Assembly: GCF_037126465.1 (NCBI RefSeq)
Contig: NC_088206.1
Coordinates: 51,130,841 to 51,194,840 of the forward strand
Reading direction: 5' to 3'
Origin: Ornithodoros turicata
Lineage: Eukaryota; Arthropoda; Arachnida; Ixodida; Argasidae
Length of the DNA: 64,000 nt
In this document: piece by piece, positions 11,270 to 23,400 of the stretch
Numbering within the stretch: position 1 is the first letter of the stretch
Layout: every line of letters begins with the position of its first letter
The notes under the pieces: generated by a model
The model's database searches: none
The model's input: the letters and a program-made list of their open reading frames with translations, nothing else
What the model was told of the DNA's origin: nothing
Made by a program: the position numbers and the translations under genes

Positions 11270-11686
11270 TCAATGTTTATTGAGTACATGTTTGAGAAAA
11301 AGCATGGTGGTCTTGGAGAGATTGATTCCTTTGATGCTGGGCGTGGTTCCTCGGAAGTGACGGATAATGTAGACGTCTCCAGGACAACGGCTGAGAAAAA
11401 TTTCGTCCTCCGTGAGCTGGCACTTCCACGTGCACTGGATATCTTCGTAGCTGTCGCTCACATCCAGCGAGTGAAGGCACGTGCGCAGCGATCCAGTAGC
11501 GTTCCTATTCAGGTTAATACCGGACCGCATAGGTACCACGTGCCACTCTCTGATGGCCAAGATGTCGCCGGGCCATTCGTGCGCGTACGTGTGCTTATCC
11601 TTCTCCAGCTTGATGCTCGCAGTACAGTTGCCGGCGTCCAGCGCCAGCGCGCACGAGACGAGCGAGAAGAGAACGAGGTACCACAT
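11270..11686 (-). CDS. Putative secreted cysteine-containing protein carried by the Polinton
   Basis: An intact 138-residue ORF, downstream of the polymerase on the same strand (95 bp from its stop) and close to the terminal repeat. Residues 1-16 form a clear hydrophobic signal peptide (MWYLVLFSLVSCALA) with a likely cleavage after Ala15 or Leu16. The mature part has cysteines at 21, 70, 85, 89 and 101 and N-glycosylation sequons at Asn20, Asn62 and Asn122. I see no transmembrane segment after the signal peptide. The stop lies inside an AATAAA polyadenylation signal (complement of 11276-11281). I do not recognise the family. A host gene picked up by the element, or a lineage-specific Polinton accessory gene, are both possible. 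It is notable that it is open while its neighbours are broken; chance is not excluded at this length. Confidence 0.5.
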   Translation of the reverse strand: MWYLVLFSLVSCALALDAGNCTASIKLEKDKHTYAHEWPGDILAIREWHVVPMRSGINLNRNATGSLRTCLHSLDVSDSYEDIQCTWKCQLTEDEIFLSRCPGDVYIIRHFRGTTPSIKGINLSKTTMLFLKHVLNKH

Positions 11687-11780
11687 CCTTCTGGTGAAGC
11701 AGGTCTAATGACGCTACTCCTACTCATCCTCTGCATTATCTGTGCGGTGGGGGAGAGAATGCCGGGTGAAATCCCGCTAT

Positions 11781-13561
11781 CTACGTCATCCACTCAAGCT
11801 TACCATATTCGCAGCTTCCGTACGGGTAGGAGTCCACGTCATTGTAGAGGTATCGTTTGTCGTCGTACGCCATCAGACTTCTTTTCACATTTCTGATGGT
11901 GTACATGCACTGTGTCTTTCCCACTATTGACACCTGTTCGTGCGATACGCTGGCGTGCTTGAATAAGGTACGTATCATGGAGGAGGTGTTTGCGCACAAT
12001 GTTCTTTTTGACCCCTTTAGCTCTTGCAATTTGTTTTCCCCCGGCTAGTTTGATGGAATACATTTTGGCTTTCAAGCATATTACTTCCTCAATGGGTACG
12101 CTACCCGTTTCACTTTTGAACGCGCCAAGTCTACCGCGATTCCTCTCGCTGTACAGTGGATGATCATGATCGAAGGAAGACAAGTCTAAATGGTCGTCGG
12201 CGATTGCACGTAACTGATCTTCGTAGTCCTTACAGAATAGGCCGAGGATCAGAGAGTCAGTGTCAAAGTAGCAGGTAATCACCGGACAAGTGAGCTTACT
12301 CAACAGGGTTTCATAGTAGAACGAGTACATGGTTAACTTACTCAGTTCTAAAATCGTGAAGCCAATCTGCAGGGGAAAATCGCATCGCACTTTTCTTTTG
12401 CACTTTTCGTACATGACACAATCGGGGGACAAAATTTCCATTCGTACGCATTCCTCCCGACTCCCCGACTCCCGAGGCGACTCGCCGTCTCCTCATTGAA
12501 GTCTACTCGAATGTCCCGCATATTAAATTTATTTAGCAACGTACGCCCGAAGACTGCATTATTTGAGATTTTATAGAAATTTTTCTCGAACGTCGTGCTC
12601 GAGGCGACGCGTCTGTCAACATTGTCCTCGATGTAGGGACGCAGGAATGGTGCCTGATGAAATTTTAGAATCCTGTGAATTTTTGTCACCCGCATGCCCA
12701 GTCTACAATAGAGCGCGAGCAGCGCGTAATGAACGACGTACTCGACCTTGTCCTTGCACGTGAGCAGCAGCTTTTTGTTGTTCGCGGGCTGATTCATTAA
12801 CTCTCCGAGGAGCCCTCGCTGGAATGGTGAAAGCCATTCCTTCAGAATGACCGCCTTCTCGGGAGCCAGGGGGAAGTACTGCTTCAGCGCGTGGATAGAT
12901 TTTGGATACTCCAAATCGCACACGTACACGTATCCCACGTCCGAATCCGTGGGGTGACGCATAAAATCCACGGAGCTAAAATCCTCGACCCATTCGAAAT
13001 CGCCGGAGGTGCTTTATCATAGTGAATCCGTAAAGATTGTTGCAATCTATGTACGATATGTACACCTCCTCTTTATCGGGATCATAGCCACTCCACAGCG
13101 GGTTGTTAGCCCGTAAATGACGCCTGCTCACCTGACAGAGTCAGCCTCTAACACCCGATTCAATGGTTCGGTACATGTCCTCGTCGATGATCAGCTCCAA
13201 TTTTGCCCGCGTGTAATTTAGAGCGCATTGCCACGAATAGGATGCCAGAGAAGCGCAATGAAGCAATTCCAAACTGCGTGCGTCGTAGCACAGGCATCGG
13301 AAGTGCTCCATTACGTCATCATGTAACAGGGCATCCGTCTTCAGGTACAATGCATTATATTCCCTCAGATTCGAGCATCCAAAACGTTCAAATACGTGCA
13401 GCTACTGATAATCTTCGTCGCTTCTATCCTCGCCCATCAGATCGTTTCGGAAGGCGGATTTTGCCGGTAGAGCCAATTTGTCGTAGACCGCGAACGAGCT
13501 AACGTGGCTGTACGGGAATACACCTTTACGAAGCAAAATTTCATAGTCGTCTCCAAATACC
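11781..13561 (-). pseudogene. polB: DNA polymerase B, protein-primed type: C-terminal (polymerase) half
   Basis: This is the replicative polymerase of the Polinton, predicted to copy linear DNA from a protein primer. Palm motifs read in order on the minus strand: motif A-like YIDCNNLYG (about 13050), the VDLEYP-like VCDLEYP (about 12910), motif B KISNNAVFGRTL (about 12550) and motif C CYFDTDSL (about 12265). They are followed by the thumb segment KAKMYSIKL and a C-terminal AYDDKRY tail ending at 11781. The gene is broken by several frameshifts and at least one in-frame stop (about 13435 and 13140, and a frame change near 11990-12030). The N-terminal half lies on the other side of the palindrome at 27239-28664. 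Confidence 0.9.
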
Positions 13562-13571
13562 AGTAGTAGTG

Positions 13572-13747
13572 TATCAGCTCAACTGGCCCACAACTCACAC
13601 AGTGGCCTGGACGCCATTAATGAGCAACTAGAGCTAATTGGGACCCCCCACATTAATCAGGATCATTCAGGGAGTCATTACACTAATTGGGGCGCATCTA
13701 GGACGTGTCCAGACCACTGTGTGAGTTGTGGGCTAGTTGAGCTGATA
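13572..13747. repeat. Terminal hairpin of the left arm
   Basis: 13572-13612 (TATCAGCTCAACTGGCCCAC and onward) pairs with 13707-13747 with about two mismatches over 41 bp. The loop is 94 bp and itself contains partly complementary CTAATTGGG steps. The structure begins 10 bases inside the tip and is mirrored at the other end (27047-27222). Confidence 0.85.
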
Positions 13748-13930
13748 AAAAATAAAAAATAGGTAGAAAATAAAATAAAAAGATAGAGATAGAGTGGAGA
13801 GAAGGAGTTTAGTTGAAGATCAACGACGTCATCTTGAAGAAAGCAGCCCGGAACGGCCGCTGACCGTCGCTGGACGACGGAGCACAGAGGCAGGTTGCAA
13901 AGCATCGCAGCACCAGTTCCGCACATCCTG

Positions 13931-13950
13931 TGACGTCAGCTGTGACGTCA
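13931..13950. promoter_or_regulatory. Paired CRE palindromes TGACGTCA
   Basis: Perfect 8-bp CREB/ATF sites lie at 13931-13938 and 13943-13950. Further ones are at 14782-14789, 16161-16168 and 17909-17916 in the same arm, with a one-base variant at 17277. All are mirrored in the right arm (for example 26843-26862). Confidence 0.5.
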
Positions 13951-14614
13951 TCATGGCATGTCTGGGCAAGATAGGACAGCTCTGGACATGCAAGGAGAAA
14001 GACACTCGTAATACAGAGGCTGGGAAAGCAAGAGTATGCAAACCATCAATAGCTAACAAGAAAAAACAATTAGTTACACAACAAATGAGCCCACCAGAAC
14101 AGGAGCGCAGAACCTTGCGACTGCTCCATCCGAGAGGCAGGCAGAAACTGACTCGTAATGGTTTTTGTCCTGTATAAACCCCGCAGCTGCACCCCCTAGC
14201 GGTTACTTTCTCAACTAATCTCACAACAAAAGTATTAAGAATCACGCCAGCGCTACTCCCGGTCCCAAGGCAGAAGATGATAGAAAATGGTGGGAATGCC
14301 CGGACAACAGCAACCAGCACCCGACGTGCACGTGCACGAAAATCGCAAACAAAGCGGGAACAAAGTTGGCGAAATCATTAGTTACTCAACAAATCACCTC
14401 ACCACAGTAGGAGCGCAGACCGATGCGACTGCTCTCGTCGACAGCCACGGATCAAGTGACGACGGAGCGAACGACCGCACGTCTTCTCCCAACGAGAGCC
14501 AGAGGTGGACTGACGTAGGCGCCACTCTACGGGTGCTACGCATGCGCGCGCTCGTAGCGCCCTCTGCGCGCTCCTACCGCCACCTGCGAGAGGCTAAGAG
14601 AGAAGAGCATTCCT

Positions 14615-14684
14615 GCGCCCCCTGCTGGCCGTTCTCATTGGTCGTGAGGCTAAGTGAGAAGAGCATTCCTGCGCCCCCTGCTGG
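14615..14684 (-). promoter_or_regulatory. Two CTCF-consensus motifs, left arm
   Basis: The minus strand reads CCAGCAGGGGGCGC at 14615-14628 and again at 14671-14684. This fits the animal CTCF core CCASYAGRKGGCRS at every position. Each is followed by a CTCATTGGTC block, so the whole 56-bp unit is duplicated. A third site with one change (CCTGCAGGGGGCGC) is at 15455-15468. Binding is not shown by sequence alone. Confidence 0.5.
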
Positions 14685-16839
14685 CAGTTCTCATTGGTCC
14701 AGACATCATCCTATTGTCTCAGGGCTACACTGTTTTTTTCCACTAATGCTCCTTTGGTCAATCTGCAGTGAAGCCACAGTATGACGTCATCATGCACCTG
14801 CGTGGCTCAAGGACGCGTGCGCTCTAGACAGGGGACCTATTATTTATTGAATCACTATCCCAAGATTATTTCCTTTATTCTTCTATAACGATTGCATAGG
14901 AAACTATTGCAGAAGAGCACCATGCATGAAAACTGATCGTAGGAATTCCAAAGTCTTACTAAATGAGACTTGCAAAAGAACAAAACATCCTAACATGTAA
15001 CTCCATCAATGGCTAATAAGAGGACTAGGCACTCAACAAATCAACGCGCGCAGAACTCGGGGCAGCACTATCGTCAAGACGACAATGTTCCTTGTCAAAA
15101 AAGAAAAAAATACTAAGCGTCAACAAAGGAAAGCATGCATATCGGGGCATATCAGGACACGTCAGGACAAATCGTACGACTGCTGGGCAACAGAGGAAAA
15201 CAAACACTTGAACAGAGTGAAAAAGGCACTCACCATCATTTTTCCCGTTCACAGCATTCCCTCATTGTAAATCCGCTCGTCACAAAATCCACCTGCATCG
15301 TCGAACACCATTCACCAGTGACGAACCACACATCCGCACCCCATCAGAGGCAGACAGAACCCCACCGAAGCTACGCTCTTCCACTGACGGCCAACGCCAG
15401 GAGCAGAATTTGCGTGTCGAGACCCGTCAGTGTCCAAGAGAGAAGTGAATCCTTGCGCCCCCTGCAGGCCGTTCTCATTGGTCGTAACGTCATCCTATTG
15501 TCTCAGGGCTACACAGTTTTTTTCCACTAATGCTCCTCTAGACAAGGTCAACCTGAAACAATAGTCTCTCGGTATGCGGTCATCATGCAGGTGCGTGGCT
15601 CAAGGACGCGTACGCTCTAGACAGGGCACCTGTTATTTATTGAATCACTATCCCTAGATTATTTCCTTTATTCTACTATAATGATTGCGTAGGGAACTAT
15701 TGCAGAAAAACACCATAGACAAGAGGAGATTGTAGCATTTCATTCCCAAAGTCTTACTGTACAGGAAAAAAAAAAAAAAGGTTCAGCAAGACATAAAGTC
15801 ACACACCTGTCCCCCTCGCGGTTACTCTCTGAACTAAATGAATCGCAAAATTATTAAGAATAGCTCTACTCCCATTCAAGGCAGCACTATCGTCAAGAAT
15901 ATGCCTTGTACAAAAAGAAAAAAAAAACTACATGCAGAAGGAAAGCATGTCAGAACAAGCCCAGGCATGTCAGCACATGTTTCTCAGACAAGGGGGAAAA
16001 AGCGAAAAGAAACAAAGAAGGAAACCAGCATCAAACTATTTCTAAGCACACGCACTCCTCTTATTCAAAAACAGTGCTCATCATAAATCTGCCCAGGGGA
16101 ATACACACCATTTTGCCACACTTTTTTCCAGTAACGGTCAATGCATTGCTACAGACTGTGTGACGTCATCACATCCTGTCTGAAGAAGAAGACACCGGCA
16201 AAGACTCCTATTATTTATTGAATCGCAAGATTATTTCCTTTGTCCTACTCTTAATGACATTGATTCTCTCATTAAAATTCAACGAAAAAGCACCCCGCAT
16301 ATTAACGATTTTCACCCCAAAGGCTCATCATGGTCATTAGAATTACAGTAAACTACCACTGCTCTTTTAAAATAATAAGTGAGACCACTCAACATCACCT
16401 CCAGGCTTATGTAATACATGACCCTTTCTATGCTCATACATTCGTTGTCTGAGGGGCTACACCTGCGAGCAAAAAAGGCGCGGAACCCGGGTGGGCAAAG
16501 TTCCATTCGCGCATTGCGAGCAAAAAGGCGCGAAAGCACAAGACAGAACGCCTTTACGGGAACACGATAGCATTCCTATACTATATTAATGATTATTGCA
16601 TTGCAGTTTAGAAAAACTACAACTAAACTATAATTTTAGGAGCCCAACTTTCTATGAAAACTATAATTGCCCTATTACTTGGATCGCTACTAATGAAGCG
16701 CTCCAATTTTTTTCTCTCTTCCCATTTCAGCCTTGTCATGCAGGGAAGCAGACTCATATCCAAAATAATTAATTTACACTGAGGGTGCCGTGCTTCAGGA
16801 ATTCCTATCCTGCGCTCAGATGCAAGCATTTCTTCACGG

Positions 16840-19600
16840 ATACCTTTAACAGCTGACTTCCTCAACATATCGAACACCCAACAAAATCAAACAAACAATC
16901 AGAGAAACCCTCTTCTCAGCTGTACCATGCGACTGTCTTCTTCGTAAAATCGGTGATCTGAGGAAGAGAGCAGCGAAAAATTGCGCGCACTTGTGCTTGA
17001 TTTAAAAAGCCTGAAGCATATGCCAATAAACCAAGAAAAAGACACTCATGTCTGGTATCTGATAGTGCCACATACACAGACGCATTGTCGCAAAGAAAGC
17101 ACAGGACAGGGATACACAAATTTCCTTAGGTGAGCAGGGAAAAGGCTTAAGACCTCAGGAATAATAGCAGAGTCACCGGACATCGCTACGCGGCTAACAC
17201 AAGATAACAACAACAACAAGATAATAGCAGCGGGTAAAATTGCAACACTGCTAAACAAGCCCCAACATGCCATCATGACGTCGCAAACCAGGAAAAAGAA
17301 GCACGCGCGCACACACACACAGCAGCTCAGGAATGCACAAGGAGAGGTGCTTTATAGGAATTTCTACTCCACACTCAGATACCAGCATTTCTGCACAAAT
17401 ACCTATAACGGCTGACTTCCTCAACATATCGAGGAAAGCGAATACCGACACTCAACATATAACAAAAAACAAACAAATTCCATTCTCATGAACTCTCTCC
17501 TCTGCCGAGCGGCTTTCTCCTGCTCTACCTGGATGCTGACTGTTTCCCCTCATCTACATTCTGAGTAAAAGCCGTGAAAGGAGAAAAGAACCGCGAAAAA
17601 TTACACGCATTTGTGGTCCAATAGCTGTAACCGCAAGAAACCGTAGCGCACACCAATACACTGAGAAAAAGACACCCGTTTCTGCCACCAGATAATTCTT
17701 GCATAATGCCACATACGCAGCCGCATTGCCCTTGCGTAAAGAAAGCACAGGACAGGGATACACAAATTTCCTTAGGTGAGCAGGGAAAAGGCTGAAGACC
17801 TCAGGTCACCACACATCGCCACGCGGCTAGCACAACATGACAGCAACAACAACATACTAGCAGCGGGAAGAACTGCAACACTGCTAAACAAGTCCAGACA
17901 TGCCACGATGACGTCACAAATCAGGGGAAAAAGCACACGCATGCACGCACAGAGGACAACGCATTAAACACACGGAGCGCTCAGGAATAATCGTAGCGTT
18001 ACCGCACATCGCTACGAAGCTCAACGTCTAACGCAAGACGGCAGCAACAAGATATTAGCGAAGGGTAAAAATTGCAACACTACTGAACAAGTCTAGACAT
18101 GCGGCATCGAATGCGAAAACACTGGTGATCGCGGAAAAGGCCTAAGCCTGCGGCGGATCATCATAGAGCATACACAACTTCATTTTTCTATTTTGCGTAA
18201 ACTAAACGCGGTCTGCTTGGAAAACGACGTACAAATTTTCTTAGGGAGCAGAGAAATATAGAAATTTGTACTCCGTGCTCAGATACCAGCATTTCTGCTC
18301 AAAAACCTGCAAAATTAAGCTCTGCTTACTTCGTTAAGATATCGAACACCCAACAAAATCAAACGAACAACCCCACTTCCACTGGTCAGCTTTTACGCAG
18401 GAGGCTTTCTTCTACATAAAAAGTAGAGAAAATAAGAAAAGAGCAGCGAAATATTACACGCACTTTTGCTCGCATAGCTATAAGAGAAAAAAATAAATAA
18501 AATAACGACGCACACGCTAATAAACTGTGACAAAGCCACCCATTTCTGCTATCAGATAATTATTGCATAATGCTAAATACTCATTTGCTTTGGCCCTGCG
18601 TGAAGAAACCACAGGACAGGGATACACAATCTATCTTAAGCGAGCACGGAAAGTCACTTCTACTCGAACAGCTTAATACCATAAAGTCTGAATTTTTGCA
18701 AAGAAAATAAAGCCTGAACAGCGCTACGAAGGTGACAGACACATACTAACAAACAAACAAACACTTCTTCGAGTCTGTATTATCTTTTAAAAAATAACGA
18801 AAGCACACATAAAAAAATCAAATCGGCTAGGTAGCCTACCAGACGTTGTGCCTTAAAGTTGGCTGCACGCAATGTGCGGAAGCATGCTGTGAAGCCAACT
18901 TGCGGTTTTGCTGGATGCACATGAAGTCCGATTCCAATTGGAAATCGCGCTAAGGACGTGCCAAACGTGGAATTTTCGCAAGATTAATCCCAATACCTGG
19001 AATTCTGTTCATTTTAGCGGGAATGCTGGCGCTTGTGCTCCATTATTCGAAATTTTCGAATATTCGAATTTCTCGATTATCAAATTTTCGAATACGAATA
19101 GGGTTCGAATATCAACAATATTCGAACAATATTCGAAATTTCGAATATTCGAACACCTCTAGTGAATACTGACACTCAACGATATATAACAAAAAACAAA
19201 CAAATTCCATTCTCATGAACTCTCCTCTGCCGAGCGGCTTTCTCCTGCTCTACCTGGATGCTGACTTTTTCCCCCCTCACCTACATTCTGAGTAAAAACA
19301 GTGACAGAAGAAAAGAACCGCGAAAAATTACACGCATTTGTGTCACAGGACAGGGATACACAAATTTCCTTAAGTGAGCAGGGAAAAGGCTTAAGTCGGT
19401 ACCGCTCAGGAATAATCGGAGAATCACCGCGTATCGCTACGCGGCTAGCGCTTGAACAGCGCTACGAACGTGACAGATACATACTAACAAACAAACAACA
19501 GCAGGACCGGCGTCGGGCACTCATAAAATACCCTGGCCAAAACAAAGACTTCGCCAGGTTCGCGAGGCAATTCCATTAAAAACGCTCGTCCTATCCTACA
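16840..19600. repeat. Degenerate long tandem units in the left arm
   Basis: A block reading CACAGGACAGGGATACACAAA followed by CCTTAGGTGAGCAGGG recurs near 17105, 17750, 18610 and 19345, that is, every 650-860 bp. A second block with TGACTTCCTCAACATATCGA recurs near 16850, 17412 and, more divergent, 18330. The units are about 70-85% alike by eye. The same set occurs inverted at 21.2-23.95 kb. Confidence 0.75.
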
Positions 19601-20334
19601 GATAGCAATGCAAACGCGACTGCCCTTATTTTTTAAACCACTATTTCACGCAATAGTACGTAAATGTATCACTCGTGCCACACGAAAGGCAAACACTTAC
19701 TTGTCAAGTGGGGTCCCAGCGCGTGCGCGTGCGCACACAGGCACACACACACACACACTAACATTTTCACACTCACAAACACAAAGTCTATTTTCACAAC
19801 CACATAAATCCATATTATTCCTCAGGTCAATAATTATCCTGCCATCGTCAAAAGACGGCACAGACATGTATGCTTACGCAAGACAATCGGTCCTCGTTCC
19901 GGATGTAATAGGATATCGTCACTCGGCCGGCGCGAACCAATAAAGAAAGAAAGGAATGCATGTTCGCTATACGAAGAAAACGGTGCCGTGCTTCTACGCA
20001 GCGATCATTATACAGACGCGTAAATGTGAACATCATTCGCTACACACTGTAGCTCTCATCATTTTTAAACCAAACCGTGTTCTTATAGGTCTTCACTAAA
20101 TAGGTGAGCCGATAATGACTCCAAATAAAATAAAATAAAATAATCATTCCAGCATAGCTGGCTGCAAGCTTGGGTACCCAACAGAGCAGCGCGCTCCTAT
20201 CAACACGCCTTGGGCTGACCTTACACACCCGAAGCCTTTTCTGAATGCATTCTGCCGGCGCTGGAATAAAAGATTTATCGCGAGGGTACTACGATGTCAG
20301 CTCTGTTGCTGTTTAAGTGATAAAACAGTGCGCC

Positions 20335-20453
20335 CGAAGCGCTCGCGCGGACCCGGTCTCGCGGTTTGGACTCGCGACGCGTGCGATTCCCCGCGGCGCG
20401 AGCGCAACGCGGACCCGTTCTCGCGGTTTGGACGCGCGCGATTGCCCGAGTAA
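20335..20453. other. GC-rich spacer at the palindrome centre
   Basis: 119 bp, the only unpaired part of the element. It contains two direct copies of CGCGGACCCG(G/T)TCTCGCGG about 66 bp apart, each followed by TTTGGAC and CGCG steps. Its base composition is very unlike the AT-rich arms beside it. No ORF or RNA is recognisable. Confidence 0.8.
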
Positions 20454-23400
20454 GCGCACTGTTTTATCACTTAAACAGCAACAGAGCTGACATCGTAGTA
20501 CCCTCGCGATAAATCTTTTATTCCAGCGCCGGCAGAATGCATTCAGAAAAGGCTTCGGGTGTGTAAGGTCAGCCCAAGGCGTGTTGATAGGAGCGCGCTG
20601 CTCTGTTGGGTACCCAAGCTTGCAGCCAGCTATGCTGGAATGATTATTTTATTTTATTTTATTTGGAGTCATTATCGGCTCACCTATTTAGTGAAGACCT
20701 ATAAGAACACGGTTTGGTTTAAAAATGATGAGAGCTACAGTGTGTAGCGAATGATGTTCACATTTACGCGTCTGTATAATGATCGCTGCGTAGAAGCACG
20801 GCACCGTTTTCTTCGTATAGCGAACATGCATTCCTTTCTTTCTTTATTGGTTCGCGCCGGCCGAGTGACGATATCCTATTACATCCGGAACGAGGACCGA
20901 TTGTCTTGCGTAAGCATACATGTCTGTGCCGTCTTTTGACGATGGCAGGATAATTATTGACCTGAGGAATAATATGGATTTATGTGGTTGTGAAAATAGA
21001 CTTTGTGTTTGTGAGTGTGAAAATGTTAGTGTGTGTGTGTGTGTGTGCCTGTGTGTGTGCGCACGCGCACGCGCTGGGACCCCACTTGACAAGTAAGTGT
21101 TTGCCTTTTCGTGTGGCACGAGTGATACATTTATGTACTATTGCGTGAAATAGTGGTTTAAAAAATAAGGGCAGTCGCGTTTGCATTGCTATCTGTAGGA
21201 TAGGACGAGCGTTTTTAATGGAATTGCCTCGCGAACCTGGCGAAGTCTTTGTTTTGGCCAGGGTATTTTATGAGTGCCCGACGCCGGTCCTGCTGTTGTT
21301 TGTTTGTTAGTATGTATCTGTCACGTTCGTAGCGCTGTTCAAGCGCTAGCCGCGTAGCGATACGCGGTGATTCTCCGATTATTCCTGAGCGGTACCGACT
21401 TAAGCCTTTTCCCTGCTCACTTAAGGAAATTTGTGTATCCCTGTCCTGTGACACAAATGCGTGTAATTTTTCGCGGTTCTTTTCTTCTGTCACTGTTTTA
21501 CTCAGAATGTAGGTGAGGGGGGAAAAAGTCAGCATCCAGGTAGAGCAGGAGAAAGCCGCTCGGCAGAGGAGAGTTCATGAGAATGGAATTTGTTTGTTTT
21601 TTGTTATATATCGTTGAGTGTCAGTATTCACTAGAGGTGTGCGAATATTCGAAATTTCGAATATTGTTCGAATATTGTTGATATTCGAACCCTATTCGTA
21701 TTCGAAAATTTGATAATCGAGAAATTCGAATATTCGAAAATTTCGAATAATGGAGCACAAGCGCCAGCATTCCCGCTAAAATGAACAGAATTCCAGGTAT
21801 TGGGATTAATCTTGCGAAAATTCCACGTTTGGCACGTCCTTAGCGCGATTTCCAATTGGAATCGGACTTCATGTGCATCCAGCAAAACCGCAAGTTGGCT
21901 TCACAGCATGCTTCCGCACATTGCGTGCAGCCAACTTTAAGGCACAACGTCTGGTAGGCTACCTAGCCGATTTGATTTTTTTATGTGTGCTTTCGTTATT
22001 TTTTAAAAGATAATACAGACTCGAAGAAGTGTTTGTTTGTTTGTTAGTATGTGTCTGTCACCTTCGTAGCGCTGTTCAGGCTTTATTTTCTTTGCAAAAA
22101 TTCAGACTTTATGGTATTAAGCTGTTCGAGTAGAAGTGACTTTCCGTGCTCGCTTAAGATAGATTGTGTATCCCTGTCCTGTGGTTTCTTCACGCAGGGC
22201 CAAAGCAAATGAGTATTTAGCATTATGCAATAATTATCTGATAGCAGAAATGGGTGGCTTTGTCACAGTTTATTAGCGTGTGCGTCGTTATTTTATTTAT
22301 TTTTTTCTCTTATAGCTATGCGAGCAAAAGTGCGTGTAATATTTCGCTGCTCTTTTCTTATTTTCTCTACTTTTTATGTAGAAGAAAGCCTCCTGCGTAA
22401 AAGCTGACCAGTGGAAGTGGGGTTGTTCGTTTGATTTTGTTGGGTGTTCGATATCTTAACGAAGTAAGCAGAGCTTAATTTTGCAGGTTTTTGAGCAGAA
22501 ATGCTGGTATCTGAGCACGGAGTACAAATTTCTATATTTCTCTGCTCCCTAAGAAAATTTGTACGTCGTTTTCCAAGCAGACCGCGTTTAGTTTATGCAA
22601 AATAGAAAAATGAAGTTGTGTATGCTCTATGATGATCCGCCGCAGGCTTAGGCCTTTTCCGCGATCACCAGTGTTTTCGCATTCGATGCCGCATGTCTAG
22701 ACTTGTTCAGTAGTGTTGCAATTTTTACCCTTCGCTAATATCTTGTTGCTGCCGTCTTGCGTTAGACGTTGAGCTTCGTAGCGATGTGCGGTAACGCTAC
22801 GATTATTCCTGAGCGCTCCGTGTGTTTAATGCGTTGTCCTCTGTGCGTGCATGCGTGTGCTTTTTCCCCTGATTTGTGACGTCATCGTGGCATGTCTGGA
22901 CTTGTTTAGCAGTGTTGCAGTTCTTCCCGCTGCTAGTATGTTGTTGTTGCTGTCATGTTGTGCTAGCCGCGTGGCGATGTGTGGTGACCTGAGGTCTTCA
23001 GCCTTTTCCCTGCTCACCTAAGGAAATTTGTGTATCCCTGTCCTGTGCTTTCTTTACGCAAGGGCAATGCGGCTGCGTATGTGGCATTATGCAAGAATTA
23101 TCTGGTGGCAGAAACGGGTGTCTTTTTCTCAGTGTATTGGTGTGCGCTACGGTTTCTTGCGGTTACAGCTATTGGACCACAAATGCGTGTAATTTTTCGC
23201 GGTTCTTTTCTCCTTTCACGGCTTTTACTCAGAATGTAGATGAGGGGAAACAGTCAGCATCCAGGTAGAGCAGGAGAAAGCCGCTCGGCAGAGGAGAGAG
23301 TTCATGAGAATGGAATTTGTTTGTTTTTTGTTATATGTTGAGTGTCGGTATTCGCTTTCCTCGATATGTTGAGGAAGTCAGCCGTTATAGGTATTTGTGC

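Larger units (their letters stand above)
13562..20334 (+). repeat. Left arm of the giant palindrome
   Basis: About 6.77 kb. It contains a terminal hairpin (13572-13747), three CTCF-like sites (14615-15468), five perfect TGACGTCA sites, CAATAAATAA-type steps, degenerate tandem units (about 16.8-19.6 kb), a TTCGAATATTCGAA-rich tract (19040-19160) and a CA microsatellite (about 19738-19760). ORFs of up to 165 codons exist but show no domain, and each is simply mirrored in the other arm. Confidence 0.95.

Noticed and set aside
13794..14784. ORFs of 127-165 codons in the palindrome arms (also mirrored at 26009-26999)
   Set aside because: They overlap each other on both strands, show no domain or family resemblance, and their openness in both arms follows from arm identity. 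Not reported as genes.
19040..19160. TTCGAATATTCGAA tract as a regulatory cluster
   Set aside because: Low-complexity ATTCGAA reiteration, common in arthropod repeats; no organised spacing.
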